Assembly: GCF_940143175.1 (NCBI RefSeq)
Contig: NZ_OW659496.1
Span: 1,054,001 to 1,118,000, forward strand
Direction: 5' to 3'
Length of the DNA: 64,000 nt
Origin: Erysipelothrix amsterdamensis
Lineage (GTDB): Bacteria; Bacillota_I; Bacilli_A; Erysipelotrichales; Erysipelotrichaceae
The notes beneath the pieces were generated by a model, which saw only the letters and a list, made by a program, of their open reading frames with translations, made no database searches and was not told the DNA's origin. Shown here one piece after another: positions 28,722-38,148 of the stretch. Numbering within the stretch: position 1 is the first letter of the stretch; each line of letters starts with the position of its first letter. The position numbers and the translations under genes are program-made.

Positions 28722-29391
28722 GTGTCATCACCTCTTGAACCATACGATTTTTCACTTCAAAAACGCGGTTAATTTTTTGTACATCATGGTCTAAGTTGTG
28801 AGTTACCATTACAATCGTCATTTTTTGGTCCTGATTCAGTTTTTCAAGGAGTTGATATAAATTTGTTATCGCCTCTTGATCCAAACCATTGGTCGGTTCA
28901 TCTAAAAACAATATCTTAGGCTCTACAATCAATTCTCGTGCAATTAACACTCGTTGCAATTGCCCACCTGAAAGATTGTTAATCATTTCTGAAGCATATG
29001 CTTCCATACCAACGCGCTCAAGTGCTTCAAGTGCACGTTTTTTTCGAGACTTATTATAAAAATTAAAAAAACTCCCTTTAGAAAGTCTAAGCATAACGAT
29101 TTCCAACGACGTTGCCGGAAAATCCGCAACACTCAGCAATCCGCCTTGTGGCACATACCCTATAGAATCAAACTGACTAAACGTATCTATTGACTCCCCC
29201 AAAAGTTTTACCGTACCCGATTTTGCTTTCTCAAATCCCAAAATAACTTTAAGAAGCGTCGATTTTCCTGATCCATTTGCCCCTGTTAGAGCTACAAAAT
29301 CTCCCTCATCAATCGCAAAGGACACGGACTCTAAAATATTGTTTTTAGAATATGAAAAATCCATATTCTCTAATTTAAGTATTGATTTCAT
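28714..29391 (-). CDS. zinc/manganese ABC transporter ATP-binding protein (ZnuC type)
   Basis: A 225-residue ABC ATPase: Walker A GANGSGKSTL, signature NLSGGQLQRVLIAREL, Walker B ILFLDEPTNGLD, switch His in VMVTHNLDH. It lacks the long C-terminal His/Cys tail of some ZnuC proteins. The pairing with an ABC-3 permease defines it as a metal importer. It is transcribed away from the NADH oxidase gene across a 227-bp spacer. Confidence 0.9.
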   Translation of the reverse strand: MKSILKLENMDFSYSKNNILESVSFAIDEGDFVALTGANGSGKSTLLKVILGFEKAKSGTVKLLGESIDTFSQFDSIGYVPQGGLLSVADFPATSLEIVMLRLSKGSFFNFYNKSRKKRALEALERVGMEAYASEMINNLSGGQLQRVLIARELIVEPKILFLDEPTNGLDQEAITNLYQLLEKLNQDQKMTIVMVTHNLDHDVQKINRVFEVKNRMVQEVMTHV

Positions 29392-29618
29392 GCCATCTCC
29401 TTGTTAATATTTTTTTTATTTTTCATCTATAAATTTAATCTATTTTAGAAACATCTTACCAAAATATACGAATTACAACCATATGCAAATGGTTCGCAAC
29501 AACTATTATATGTTTGATTTAATTCTGTGTCAACAACAGTTATGCGTTTACGGTCATATCACTCAAATTTCATTTTAAACATTGGTATAATAAATGTATA
29601 CATTAAGGAGGATTATGT
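29392..29618. promoter_or_regulatory. divergent control region between metal transporter and nox
   Basis: For nox there is an extended -10, TGGTATAAT (TATAAT at 29586-29591), about 28 bases before the start codon and followed by AAGGAGG; no good -35 is seen. An inverted repeat AACCAT-N6-ATGGTT lies at 29477-29494 and could bind a regulator. No gene is seen. Confidence 0.5.
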
Positions 29619-30968
29619 ATGAAAGTTGTAGTTATTGGTTGTACACATGCAGGTACATCCGCAGTTAAAGCAATTATTAATGAAGACCCTACTGCTGAGG
29701 TAAAGGTATTCGAACGTAATGATAATGTTTCATTTTTATCATGTGGAATTGCTTTATATATCGGTGGTGTTGTAAAAGACGCTCAAAGTTTATTTTATTC
29801 AAGCCCTAAAGAACTTGCAGAATTAGGTGCAAACGTAAATATGGAACATAATGTTACAGATATTGATGTTGAAGCAAAACGTGTATCTGTTACAAACTTA
29901 CTAACAAATGAAACTTTTGAAGAAAGCTATGATAAGTTAGTCCTTACGACAGGTTCATGGCCAATTGTGCCACCAATTCCAGGAATTGAAGCTGAGAATA
30001 TTATGTTATGTAAAAACTATAATCAAGCTCAAGAAATCATTGCACGCAAAGACAAAGCTGAAAAAGTTGTTATTGTTGGTGGTGGATATATCGGAATTGA
30101 ACTTGTCGAAGCATTCGGCGAATCTGGTAAAGATGTAACTTTAGTTGATGGACTTGATCGCATCCTTAATAAGTATCTAGATCCAGAGTTTACAGATGTA
30201 TTAGAAGCAGACCTGACAAACCGTGGTATCAAACTTGCACTTAACCAAACAGTTCAAGAGTTTAAGTCTGATGATAATGGAAATGTAAGTCAAGTTATTA
30301 CTTCTGCTGGAAGCTATGATGCAGACCTCGTAATTATGTGTGTAGGTTTTAAACCAAGTACAGAATTAATTAAGGATAAAGTTGAAACCTTGCCAAATGG
30401 TGCAATTAAAGTGAATGAATATATGCAAACAAGTCGTCCTGAAATCTATGCTGCTGGGGATAACGTAGCGGTTCACTATAACCCAACAGGCGACCACGCT
30501 TATATTCCTCTTGCAACAAATGCAGTTCGAATGGGTACACTTGTAGGAAAGAATATTATTGAAAACAAAGTTAAATACCGTGGAACACAAGGTACTTCTG
30601 GATTATACCTTTTCGGATATAATATTGGCTCCACTGGAGTTACTGTTAATTCAGCGCCTTTCTTTGGCTTAGACGTCGACTCAGTACTGGTTAAAGATAA
30701 TTACCGTCCTGAATTCATGCCTACAACTGAAGAAGTAATGATGAAACTTGTGTACGAAAAAGAAACACATCGTATTGTCGGAGGTCAAGTAATCTCAAAG
30801 TATGATATCACTCAATCCGCAAATACACTTTCACTTGCTGTTCAAAACAAAATGACAATCGAAGATTTAGCTTATGTTGACTTTTTCTTCCAACCACATT
30901 TTGATCGTCCTTGGAACTACTTAAATATACTTGCTCAAGCTGCAGTAGAAAAGGAATCCAAAAAATAA
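29619..30968 (+). CDS. nox: NADH oxidase / CoA-disulfide reductase-family flavoprotein
   Basis: A 449-residue pyridine nucleotide-disulfide oxidoreductase. The FAD site starts MKVVVIGCTHAGTSA; the single redox Cys is in FLSCGIALY near residue 43; the NADH site is VVIVGGGYIGIEL; the second FAD motif is EIYAAGDN. This layout is that of water-forming NADH oxidase (NoxE/Nox2), which uses O2 to regenerate NAD+ in fermentative bacteria. CoA-disulfide reductase is a close alternative that motifs alone do not exclude. Confidence 0.88.
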   Translation: MKVVVIGCTHAGTSAVKAIINEDPTAEVKVFERNDNVSFLSCGIALYIGGVVKDAQSLFYSSPKELAELGANVNMEHNVTDIDVEAKRVSVTNLLTNETFEESYDKLVLTTGSWPIVPPIPGIEAENIMLCKNYNQAQEIIARKDKAEKVVIVGGGYIGIELVEAFGESGKDVTLVDGLDRILNKYLDPEFTDVLEADLTNRGIKLALNQTVQEFKSDDNGNVSQVITSAGSYDADLVIMCVGFKPSTELIKDKVETLPNGAIKVNEYMQTSRPEIYAAGDNVAVHYNPTGDHAYIPLATNAVRMGTLVGKNIIENKVKYRGTQGTSGLYLFGYNIGSTGVTVNSAPFFGLDVDSVLVKDNYRPEFMPTTEEVMMKLVYEKETHRIVGGQVISKYDITQSANTLSLAVQNKMTIEDLAYVDFFFQPHFDRPWNYLNILAQAAVEKESKK

Positions 30969-30974
30969 TTAGAA

Positions 30975-31021
30975 CTATCGTATTGATGAAATTAGAAATT
31001 CTTTCATCAATACGATTTTTT
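30975..31021 (+). terminator. terminator of nox
   Basis: TATCGTATTGATGAAA pairs with TTTCATCAATACGAT and is followed by seven T; a 15-bp stem, one of the strongest in the window. The convergent gene's last codons lie inside it. Confidence 0.9.
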
Positions 31022-32224
31022 TATGTATGTTTGCCTTCTTAGAAGTGCATCTTTTAAAACTTGATGAAACAAATTGTTGTTCCAAATGTTTAAATGTGCT
31101 TCTGGAATACTTAATTCACTAATATATCTAAAGAATGTCGGTATCGTCTCCACAAAAACTTTACGACACGAAGTTGCCCTCTGATTTCGATAATCCGTAA
31201 CAGAATAACATGTATTATACGTTCCAGGTATCCTCACATTAACATTATTTGATGTAACCTCAATTCGATCTGAAATATTATTATGATCGTAGTCAACTGC
31301 ACTTACATTCTCAAAAACATCATAAGGCTGATATTGATTGATTGAAATCGGTTGAGCATCGAGCTTTGGCATTCGATTACGTATTTTTAGTTTCAAATTC
31401 CCTCCAGTATAGTTCACAAATGTACTTGGAATATAAACTGTAACTTCATTCCCCTCAACCAACCGTTGCCGCCCATCAACACAACCTGATTGTTTTGCGC
31501 CAACTTTGAAGTAAGAGACAATCCCTTTATACTTAACAACATCTTTAATTTTTTGAAACATTGCACCTTGTCTATAGAACGATGTATTTCCATGAGAACG
31601 AGAACAATACTGTCCATACTCTACAACCTTGCCTTCATAGGACGGGAATGGTGTAGCTGTCGCGATCAGAGTATGATAGTACACTGTAATTCCTCCTTGT
31701 TTAAAAACTGAGTCAATCGAATAGTCTTTACCGTCGTATTGATGCGATAGAGATTTCATGCTCGTTAGATATAGAGGCACCTCTACGGTACGATGTGTTT
31801 GTTGATGGTGTATTTCAAGCGACAACGCGTAATCACCTTCTATCAAGGTGTTAAGGGGTATCGAGCCATAAAAACCTACATTTTCATAATGATGATTGCA
31901 GGATTCTTGGCTTATCTGGTTATCCTCACACAACCGATAACCGCGATAAGACATGAATCGAGTAAGATTTACAGAATCTAATGACATTTGGAATACTTTA
32001 TGTGAAGGACCCTTCACATGGAGCCGAAATGAGTGTGTCGAAGCATCATAGTAATTTTGATAGTCTCTTATAAAGGCCCATCCTTTCAAATAAAGCATTC
32101 CCTTGTCAAAATTTACCTCAAGTAACTCATTTGGAACTTTTTGTCGATCGTCGATATATTCACAGGTAACCTCTGTTGCGAAAGCAAACATAAATATAAA
32201 TAGAAAAAATAAATAACAACGCAT
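31007..32224 (-). CDS. secreted protein with bacterial Ig-like domain
   Basis: A 405-residue protein with a signal peptide (MRCYLFFLFIFMFAFATEV, cleavage probably near residue 22). The middle is beta-rich with repeated hydrophobic/aromatic strands. The C-terminal third has a pattern typical of DUF5011-like Ig folds: a YDHNNISDRIEV strand, IPGTYNTCYSVTD, then RKVFVE. Six or more Cys suggest disulfides. No LPXTG, choline-binding or SH3 anchor is seen. The function is not recognised. ATG at 32224 is preferred to 32230, which touches the GGGGG ribosome site. Confidence 0.7.
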   Translation of the reverse strand: MRCYLFFLFIFMFAFATEVTCEYIDDRQKVPNELLEVNFDKGMLYLKGWAFIRDYQNYYDASTHSFRLHVKGPSHKVFQMSLDSVNLTRFMSYRGYRLCEDNQISQESCNHHYENVGFYGSIPLNTLIEGDYALSLEIHHQQTHRTVEVPLYLTSMKSLSHQYDGKDYSIDSVFKQGGITVYYHTLIATATPFPSYEGKVVEYGQYCSRSHGNTSFYRQGAMFQKIKDVVKYKGIVSYFKVGAKQSGCVDGRQRLVEGNEVTVYIPSTFVNYTGGNLKLKIRNRMPKLDAQPISINQYQPYDVFENVSAVDYDHNNISDRIEVTSNNVNVRIPGTYNTCYSVTDYRNQRATSCRKVFVETIPTFFRYISELSIPEAHLNIWNNNLFHQVLKDALLRRQTYIKKSY

Positions 32225-32290
32225 AATCATCCCCCTATTTAAGTAAACACGATTCCTAGTAAGACATAAAAAAAAGACACACGTGGTGTC

Positions 32291-32974
32291 TTAATCATTG
32301 CGACGATTATAGATTGCAATATATCGAAGAATACTTAACAGAGTTCCAACTAACGCAGCTACATAGGTAAGCGCCGCTGCCGTTAACATTTTCTTGGAAC
32401 CTTGAAGTTCTCCAGAATCAAGCAATGATTCTTGCTCTAAGATTTTAATTGCTCGTAATGATGCATCAAATTCCACAGGTAGCGTTACTAATTGGAAAAT
32501 CGCAATGACACATAATAGAATAATTCCAATTTTAAGAAACTGTGGACTTCCAAACAAACCAATCATAATCGGAATCATACTGAATTTACTTGCGACAATC
32601 GCAAACGGTAAAACTTTATTACGTAATGCAATAAATCCATAATTCTCAGCATGTTGAATGGCATGACCACACTCATGAGCTGCGACTGAAACTGATGCAA
32701 TACTTGTTTCATGATAAACCTTTGGTGATAGAGCTACAACTTTTTTTGTTGGATCATAATGATCACTCAATTCACCACCATTAGATTCAACAACTTGAAC
32801 ATCGTCAATATTTTTAAGATCTAAAATTCGACGTGCAACTTGCGCACCGGACAAATGTTCAAATGTATCCACTTGGCTGTATTTGCTGTAAGCAGATTGA
32901 ACATACATCTGTGCAGCAAAAGATATTATAGCGGCAAGGATTACAAATCCATAACCGACACCCATTAAACCCAT
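32291..32974 (-). CDS. membrane zinc metallopeptidase, YugP family
   Basis: A 227-residue protein of the neutral zinc metallopeptidase (Zn_peptidase_2) family. The active site is HECGHAIQHAE (HExxH plus downstream ligands), flanked by three to four membrane segments. The frame opens at a GTG, but the ATG at 32974 behind GGAGGTTAGT is the likely start. Substrates are unknown. Confidence 0.9.
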   Translation of the reverse strand: MGLMGVGYGFVILAAIISFAAQMYVQSAYSKYSQVDTFEHLSGAQVARRILDLKNIDDVQVVESNGGELSDHYDPTKKVVALSPKVYHETSIASVSVAAHECGHAIQHAENYGFIALRNKVLPFAIVASKFSMIPIMIGLFGSPQFLKIGIILLCVIAIFQLVTLPVEFDASLRAIKILEQESLLDSGELQGSKKMLTAAALTYVAALVGTLLSILRYIAIYNRRND

Positions 32975-32989
32975 ACTAACCTCCACTAT

Positions 32990-33018
32990 AGAAAAAGGAG
33001 ACAGGCTCCTTTTTTAAA
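32990..33018 (-). terminator. terminator of hup
   Basis: AAAAAAGGAG-CCTGT-CTCCTTTTT on the minus strand right after the HU gene stop. Confidence 0.8.
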
Positions 33019-33026
33019 ATCATTAA

Positions 33027-33311
33027 TTATTTAACTGCGTCTTTAAGAGCTTTCGCAGGTTTGAATCCTACACTGTGTGATGCAGCAATGCGGATTTTTT
33101 CTTTTGTTTGAGGATTAAAACCATCACGTTCTGCACGATGACGAACCTCAAATTTTCCAAAACCAGCTAAATCGACTGTTCCCTTATTTTCGAGAATTTC
33201 TTTTACCTCGTCTAGGAATGTTTCGATAAATTCATTTGCTTGTTTTTTACTAATGTCTAATTTGCCAGCGATTGACTCGCTTAATAATTTCTTGTTGTAT
33301 GTTTCACTCAT
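33027..33311 (-). CDS. hup: nucleoid protein HU
   Basis: A 94-residue HU/IHF-family histone-like protein with the DNA-binding arm FGKFEVRHRAERDGFNPQTK and the FKPAKALKDAV C-terminus. It bends and compacts DNA as a dimer. GGAGGTTT precedes the ATG. It lies downstream of gpsA with a 55-bp gap; this linkage is seen in other Firmicutes. Confidence 0.96.
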   Translation of the reverse strand: MSETYNKKLLSESIAGKLDISKKQANEFIETFLDEVKEILENKGTVDLAGFGKFEVRHRAERDGFNPQTKEKIRIAASHSVGFKPAKALKDAVK

Positions 33312-33366
33312 ATTGAAACCTCCATTTCATAATCAAATAATAGCATTATAACTGCTGTCTGACAAG

Positions 33367-34365
33367 TTAAATACGCTCAGGTTTCAAATCTCTCACCATT
33401 AATTCACTTATGGCTTCAGAAGGGCATTTTTCTTCATATATAATTTTATATATTTGTTCAGTAATTGGCATATCAATGCCCTCTTCCACTGCGATTTCAT
33501 AAACAACTTTTGCAGCGAAAACACCCTCTACAGTTTTTGTATTATGATCTAGAAATCCAACAGCTGAATTTTTTTGACCAATCTCCATCCCTGCTTGGAA
33601 ATTTCGTGAATGAATCGATGTAGCTGTAACGACAAGATCACCAACACCACAGAGTCCAAGATAGGTTTCAGGTTGTCCACCCATGTGAACACCAAACCGT
33701 TGCATCTCAGTCAAACCACGAGTTATTAATGCAGCACGTGCATTATCACCCGCATCCAATCCTGCAGCGATTCCACTTGCAAGTGCAATAACATTCTTGA
33801 TAGCAACACCATATTGTGATCCAATTACATCATCATTGGTGTAAACTCGAAAATAATCATTTGAAAAGAGAACTTGAATTTCTTCAGCAAGAACAGGGTT
33901 ATCCGACACTGCATTGATTGTTGTGATTTTTCTCAATACAACTTCTTCTGCGTGCGAAGGACCGATTAAACTCACAACTCCCTTCAATTTATTAGGATCA
34001 ATGACACGTTTAATAACATGATCAAGTAATTCATGCGTTGTAGGATGCAATCCCTTAGCAACATTGATAATAATAACGGGATGATTTAAATGAGTATTTA
34101 ACTCGATGCATACTTCTTCTACAGCACCTGTTGGCACTGCAAGAAGTATAATTTGAGAGTCCAATATATCTTCGAAATTTTGTGTAGCATCTAATCGTTC
34201 GTTAAGTTTAACACCAGGAAAAAATTCTTCATTTAAATGATATAAATGTACATCTACAACCTGATCCAACTTACGTCCCCACATCATAACTTCATGTCCA
34301 TTATCCGCTAAGACTTGACCTAAAGCAGTTCCCCAACTACCAGAACCTACAATTCCGATTTTCAT
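33367..34365 (-). CDS. gpsA: NAD(P)-dependent glycerol-3-phosphate dehydrogenase
   Basis: A 332-residue enzyme making sn-glycerol-3-phosphate for phospholipids. The Rossmann motif IGIVGSGSWGTALGQ is at residues 2-16; the catalytic-Lys region is QYGVAIKNVIALASGI; GLCGVGDLVVT is also typical. Start and stop overlap by one base with der. Confidence 0.97.
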   Translation of the reverse strand: MKIGIVGSGSWGTALGQVLADNGHEVMMWGRKLDQVVDVHLYHLNEEFFPGVKLNERLDATQNFEDILDSQIILLAVPTGAVEEVCIELNTHLNHPVIIINVAKGLHPTTHELLDHVIKRVIDPNKLKGVVSLIGPSHAEEVVLRKITTINAVSDNPVLAEEIQVLFSNDYFRVYTNDDVIGSQYGVAIKNVIALASGIAAGLDAGDNARAALITRGLTEMQRFGVHMGGQPETYLGLCGVGDLVVTATSIHSRNFQAGMEIGQKNSAVGFLDHNTKTVEGVFAAKVVYEIAVEEGIDMPITEQIYKIIYEEKCPSEAISELMVRDLKPERI

Positions 34366-35675
34366 TAAGCTCCCCTCTTTCTAATTAGAATTCTAATTGG
34401 TGTCCCTGTGAAATCAAAAGCATTTCTCAGAGCATTTTCTAAATAGCGCTTATATGAGAAGTGACACAACTCGGGATCGTTAACAAATATAACAAATGTT
34501 GGTGGCACTGTACTAACTTGTGATGCATAGAATACTTTTAAACGTTTTCCATTGTGTGATGGCGGCGGTGTAAGCATGACAGCATCATGAATTACTTCGT
34601 TGATTACACTTGTACTGATACGTTTGATACTGTTAGCATGAACATCCTCGATAAGAGGAATCAACGTATGAACACGTTTACGTGTTAATGCGGATACAAA
34701 TACAATCGGTGCATAGGATAAGTACATAAACTCACTACGAATAACTTTTTTTACATCTTCCATAGCAGTTTCTTCTTTATCTACAACATCCCATTTATTG
34801 TAAACAATAATAATTGGTTTTCCAGCTTCGTGCGCAAACCCAACAACATGTTTATCTTGAGCACGAATACCGGCTTCACCATCGATTAAAAATAACACAA
34901 CGTCACTTCGATCAATTGCACTCATAGCGCGTAGAACTGAATATTTTTCTACATCTTCATAGACTTTACCGCGTTTACGAATTCCCGCTGTATCAATGAT
35001 GACATAATCACGTTCGTTCATTCTAAAAGGTGTATCGATTGCATCGCGTGTAGTTCCTTCGATATTTGAAACAATTACGCGATCTTGATTCAACATTGCA
35101 TTTACTAGTGAACTTTTCCCTACATTAGGGCGACCAATAGCACAAAAACTGAGTTCATCTTCATACATCGTAATCCCATCTTGTGGTAATTTTTTAATAA
35201 CCTCATCCAAAAGATCACCTAAACCAATACCGTGTTCACAAGATACTGCAAACGGTTCATCATAGCCAAGTGCATAAAACTCATAAATATCCGATACAAA
35301 TTGAACATCGTCTACCTTATTTGCCGCAATAATGACTGGTTTGTTTGTTTGTCTTAAAAGTCGTGCTATAAATTCATCATCTGTAGTCATGCCTTCTTTA
35401 GCACTTACAACAAAAATAATAATGTCCGCTTCATCGATAGCAATATCGACTTGCATTTTAATTTCTTCTTGGAACGGTTGGCCTTCCATCTGAATTCCAC
35501 CCGTATCAATAAATCTTAAATCCTTTGTTAACCATGTGGTCTTTCCATAAAGTCGATCACGTGTAACCCCTGCTTCGTCATGAACAATAGAAATTCTCTC
35601 GCCCATAATTCGATTAAACAGAGATGATTTCCCTACATTAGGACGGCCAACGATTGCTACTACTCCATCAATCAT
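34365..35675 (-). CDS. der: ribosome assembly GTPase Der
   Basis: A 436-residue protein with two tandem GTPase domains: G1 motifs GRPNVGKSSL at about 10-19 and again near 183, each with DTGGI/DTAGI (G3) and NKVD/NKWD (G4), then a KH-like C-terminal domain. It is essential for 50S assembly. It overlaps cmk by eight bases; the cmk-der-gpsA-hup order is standard. Confidence 0.97.
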   Translation of the reverse strand: MIDGVVAIVGRPNVGKSSLFNRIMGERISIVHDEAGVTRDRLYGKTTWLTKDLRFIDTGGIQMEGQPFQEEIKMQVDIAIDEADIIIFVVSAKEGMTTDDEFIARLLRQTNKPVIIAANKVDDVQFVSDIYEFYALGYDEPFAVSCEHGIGLGDLLDEVIKKLPQDGITMYEDELSFCAIGRPNVGKSSLVNAMLNQDRVIVSNIEGTTRDAIDTPFRMNERDYVIIDTAGIRKRGKVYEDVEKYSVLRAMSAIDRSDVVLFLIDGEAGIRAQDKHVVGFAHEAGKPIIIVYNKWDVVDKEETAMEDVKKVIRSEFMYLSYAPIVFVSALTRKRVHTLIPLIEDVHANSIKRISTSVINEVIHDAVMLTPPPSHNGKRLKVFYASQVSTVPPTFVIFVNDPELCHFSYKRYLENALRNAFDFTGTPIRILIRKRGA

Positions 35676-36330
35676 TCAAATTCCTACTCTCTATAATATT
35701 TACTATTTGTGATACAACTTCTTCAATTGACATCGATGTTGTATTTATTTCAATGGCATCTTCAACCTTAATCAGTGGTGATTCTTGACGATTCATATCA
35801 CGCTCATCGCGCTCAATTAAGTCAGAATGAACTGCTTCATATGTCGTTTCAATTCCATTTTTTACTAATTCGTTAAATCTTCTGCGTGCACGTACGCCCG
35901 CATCAGCGGTTTGAAATATTTTCACTTCAGCATCTGGAAGAACAACTGATGTGATATCACGTCCATCCAATACAAATCCTTTTTTTGAAGCAATTTCTCT
36001 TTGAATTGATACTAAAACATCACGAACTGATCTATGTTTAGATACTTGTGAAGCTGCTCTCGAAACTTCGTCGTTTCGAATAAGAAGCGATACATCTTGA
36101 CCATTTACTAAAATCATATTCTCTTCGGGTAATTCAATTACCAAATCTTTAACGATGTTAAAGCATGCTTTTTCATCATTTAAATCAATATTTTGATTCA
36201 AACAAATAAGTGCAACTGCTCGATACATTGCGCCTGTATCGATATGCACAAATCCTAATTTTTTTGCTAATTGCTTAGCGATGGTGCTTTTCCCCGACGC
36301 ACTCGGTCCATCAATTGCTATATTAAACAC
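35668..36330 (-). CDS. cmk: cytidylate kinase
   Basis: A 220-residue CMP/dCMP kinase. P-loop GPSASGKST at about 8-16, DTGAMYRAVAL for substrate, and VLDGRDITSVVLPDAE for catalysis. No rpsA gene follows, unlike many bacteria; der is next. Confidence 0.96.
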   Translation of the reverse strand: MFNIAIDGPSASGKSTIAKQLAKKLGFVHIDTGAMYRAVALICLNQNIDLNDEKACFNIVKDLVIELPEENMILVNGQDVSLLIRNDEVSRAASQVSKHRSVRDVLVSIQREIASKKGFVLDGRDITSVVLPDAEVKIFQTADAGVRARRRFNELVKNGIETTYEAVHSDLIERDERDMNRQESPLIKVEDAIEINTTSMSIEEVVSQIVNIIESRNLND

Positions 36331-36340
36331 AAAAACTATC

Positions 36341-37318
36341 CTACTTCCTAAATTGCGCTACAATCAACAACAATACAACAATAATCGCAAGGATTAATAA
36401 CGAAAGAACGACGTTCAACATTCGATTCGTGCGAACCATCGTCTCGTTCATTTGATCGATGTTTTGTTCTTGATCAATAATTTTATGTTGTAATGTTTGT
36501 GTTTGAGCGAGTAATTCACTGCGGAACTTATCCGAATCAAAATCACTATCGGAATAATCTTCCATTGCATCTAATTGTGCCTGCATTTCAAAAATTGAAT
36601 CATCTTCTTCAGATAAGATATTCTCAAACTCATCCGCATCCAACTCAAATTCTACAGAACCAATTATTTCTTGACCTGATAAATCCGACGATTCTTCTTC
36701 GTCATCCACCATTTCTTGAACCGCCATTGCGATTGTTTTTTCTAATTCATCTTCTTCATCAAACGCATTAGCAGTATTTTGTTCTACTGATTTGAATACT
36801 ATTGTCTCATCAAGATTTGGTAACTCATCAAGATTTACTTCTTCTTCAGCTTCATCCTCAATAAAAACGTCTGCATCCATCGTAGACAATTCTGGATCAA
36901 TAGCATGTAAAACGGTTGTCATTTCATCATCGTTAAAAGGTTTTGCAATTTCTGATGACTTATTCAACTCGCTTAAAATATTTGCATCGGTATTTTCAAG
37001 ATCACGATAACCTTTGCGAACATTATACTCTTTGACTTCATCTAAAAAATCTTTGAGATATGCACTTTCAAAAGTATCAAATTGTGGTTCAACATTTGGT
37101 TCTTCGCCAACTGAGTTTTCTACTTGAACCTCTTCAATTTGACGTGCATGTGTTGGCTCACGATCTTCTCTGGCTACGACATCCATTTTATCAAACTGAT
37201 CATCAATTTGGTTCAATCGATTCGCAAAATGTGAGAGATCTGAATTTTCAATATTACTTTCAGAGTCCAATGCAATTTGCTCATGTAAGTCTTGATATTT
37301 ATTCACTCGAGATTTCAT
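36341..37318 (-). CDS. acidic coiled-coil protein with C-terminal membrane anchor
   Basis: About 325 residues, very rich in Asp and Glu (for example MVDDEEESSDLS, SDFDSDKFRSE), ending in one membrane helix (VVLSLLILAIIVVLLLIVAQ) and a short basic tail FRK. Residues before the anchor form a likely coiled coil (QTQTLQHKIIDQEQNIDQMNE). This is a tail-anchored layout with a large acidic cytoplasmic part. I do not recognise a family. The start could be this ATG or a TTG at 37327; neither has ideal spacing from AAGGAG (37331-37336). It sits before cmk by 10 bases. Confidence 0.7.
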   Translation of the reverse strand: MKSRVNKYQDLHEQIALDSESNIENSDLSHFANRLNQIDDQFDKMDVVAREDREPTHARQIEEVQVENSVGEEPNVEPQFDTFESAYLKDFLDEVKEYNVRKGYRDLENTDANILSELNKSSEIAKPFNDDEMTTVLHAIDPELSTMDADVFIEDEAEEEVNLDELPNLDETIVFKSVEQNTANAFDEEDELEKTIAMAVQEMVDDEEESSDLSGQEIIGSVEFELDADEFENILSEEDDSIFEMQAQLDAMEDYSDSDFDSDKFRSELLAQTQTLQHKIIDQEQNIDQMNETMVRTNRMLNVVLSLLILAIIVVLLLIVAQFRK

Positions 37319-37342
37319 AATATCCAATCACTCCTTGAGATA

Positions 37343-37351
37343 ATTATATCA
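37343..37351 (-). promoter_or_regulatory. extended -10 promoter before the acidic protein gene
   Basis: TGATATAAT on the minus strand, an extended -10 (TATAAT at 37343-37348) close before the AAGGAG ribosome site; no clear -35. Confidence 0.5.
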
Positions 37352-37353
37352 CA

Positions 37354-37881
37354 TTAATGTCCTGTGATTCTATGTAAATGGGGACGTAAAACACTAAAGA
37401 AAACGATTAATAGCGTCCCTTTTGCTAAATTAAATGGTAAAAACACCGCAAAGAGCAAATTCCAGGCACCTTCTTGGGTCATTCCATATAAAGGGAATGT
37501 TATAAAGTAATTAATAATATTCATTAAAAGTCCACTCGCACACACCGTAAACACATATAACCCAAAACGCTTCGTTTTAGTTTTAGGTTGATACAATGCA
37601 ATAGGCAACATAATCAAGACTGCATAACTAAAGTTTGCAATTTCACCGACTGGACCAGCATTTTTAGATAAAAATAACATATGCATGAGATTTTTTAAAA
37701 AAGCTATCATGAGTCCGGGTCCTGCCCCTAATAAATATCCACCGATAATAACTGGTAAATCACTAAGATCTGCTTGTAATGGCGAACCTGGGAGTACATA
37801 AAATTCAAACATATATAGTATCAATGATACTGTTGTCAGCATTGCTATATTAACCATTGTGCGAGTATTATATTTTTTCAT
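37354..37881 (-). CDS. ribU: ECF transporter S component, probable riboflavin transporter RibU
   Basis: A 175-residue membrane protein with about six hydrophobic segments, including the ECF S-component N-terminal pattern MLTTVSLILYMFE and the DLSDLPVIIGGYLLGAGPG loop. An FMN riboswitch lies just upstream, which supports riboflavin as substrate. The shared EcfA/EcfT energising module is not in the window. Confidence 0.9.
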   Translation of the reverse strand: MKKYNTRTMVNIAMLTTVSLILYMFEFYVLPGSPLQADLSDLPVIIGGYLLGAGPGLMIAFLKNLMHMLFLSKNAGPVGEIANFSYAVLIMLPIALYQPKTKTKRFGLYVFTVCASGLLMNIINYFITFPLYGMTQEGAWNLLFAVFLPFNLAKGTLLIVFFSVLRPHLHRITGH

Positions 37882-37929
37882 ATTAGCCTCCTTGTAAAAA
37901 AATATTAATACTCAAGGCAAACATGAAAA

Positions 37930-38041
37930 AAAACTTCTTCCATCCAGACTTTAACTGTCGCCACTTGAATCTAACAAGTTCAACCAAATTGGTTCGCGGG
38001 GTTTACCGCCGATCGGGAATTACACCCTGCCCTGAAGTATA
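37930..38041 (-). promoter_or_regulatory. FMN riboswitch (RFN element)
   Basis: On the minus strand the conserved elements appear in order: AGGGCAGGGTGTAATTCCC, GATCGGCGGTAAACCCCGCGA (listed by its ends), a variable hairpin ACTTGTTAGATTCAAGT, then GACAGT and GTCTGGATGGAAGAAG. FMN binding would repress the ribU gene that follows. Confidence 0.95.
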
Positions 38042-38096
38042 CAAGATTATTATAAGTAAACAATAGACTAATGTCCAATACTTGTACTGTGAAATA

Positions 38097-38140
38097 AAAA
38101 AAGCAAATTCAATCCTAATGGTGAATTTGCTTTTAATTTT
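38097..38140 (-). terminator. terminator after efp
   Basis: AAAAGCAAATTCA pairs with TGAATTTGCTTTT, followed by a T-run on the minus strand; this ends the comG-efp unit before the riboswitch. Confidence 0.85.
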
Positions 38141-38148
38141 TTTATGAC

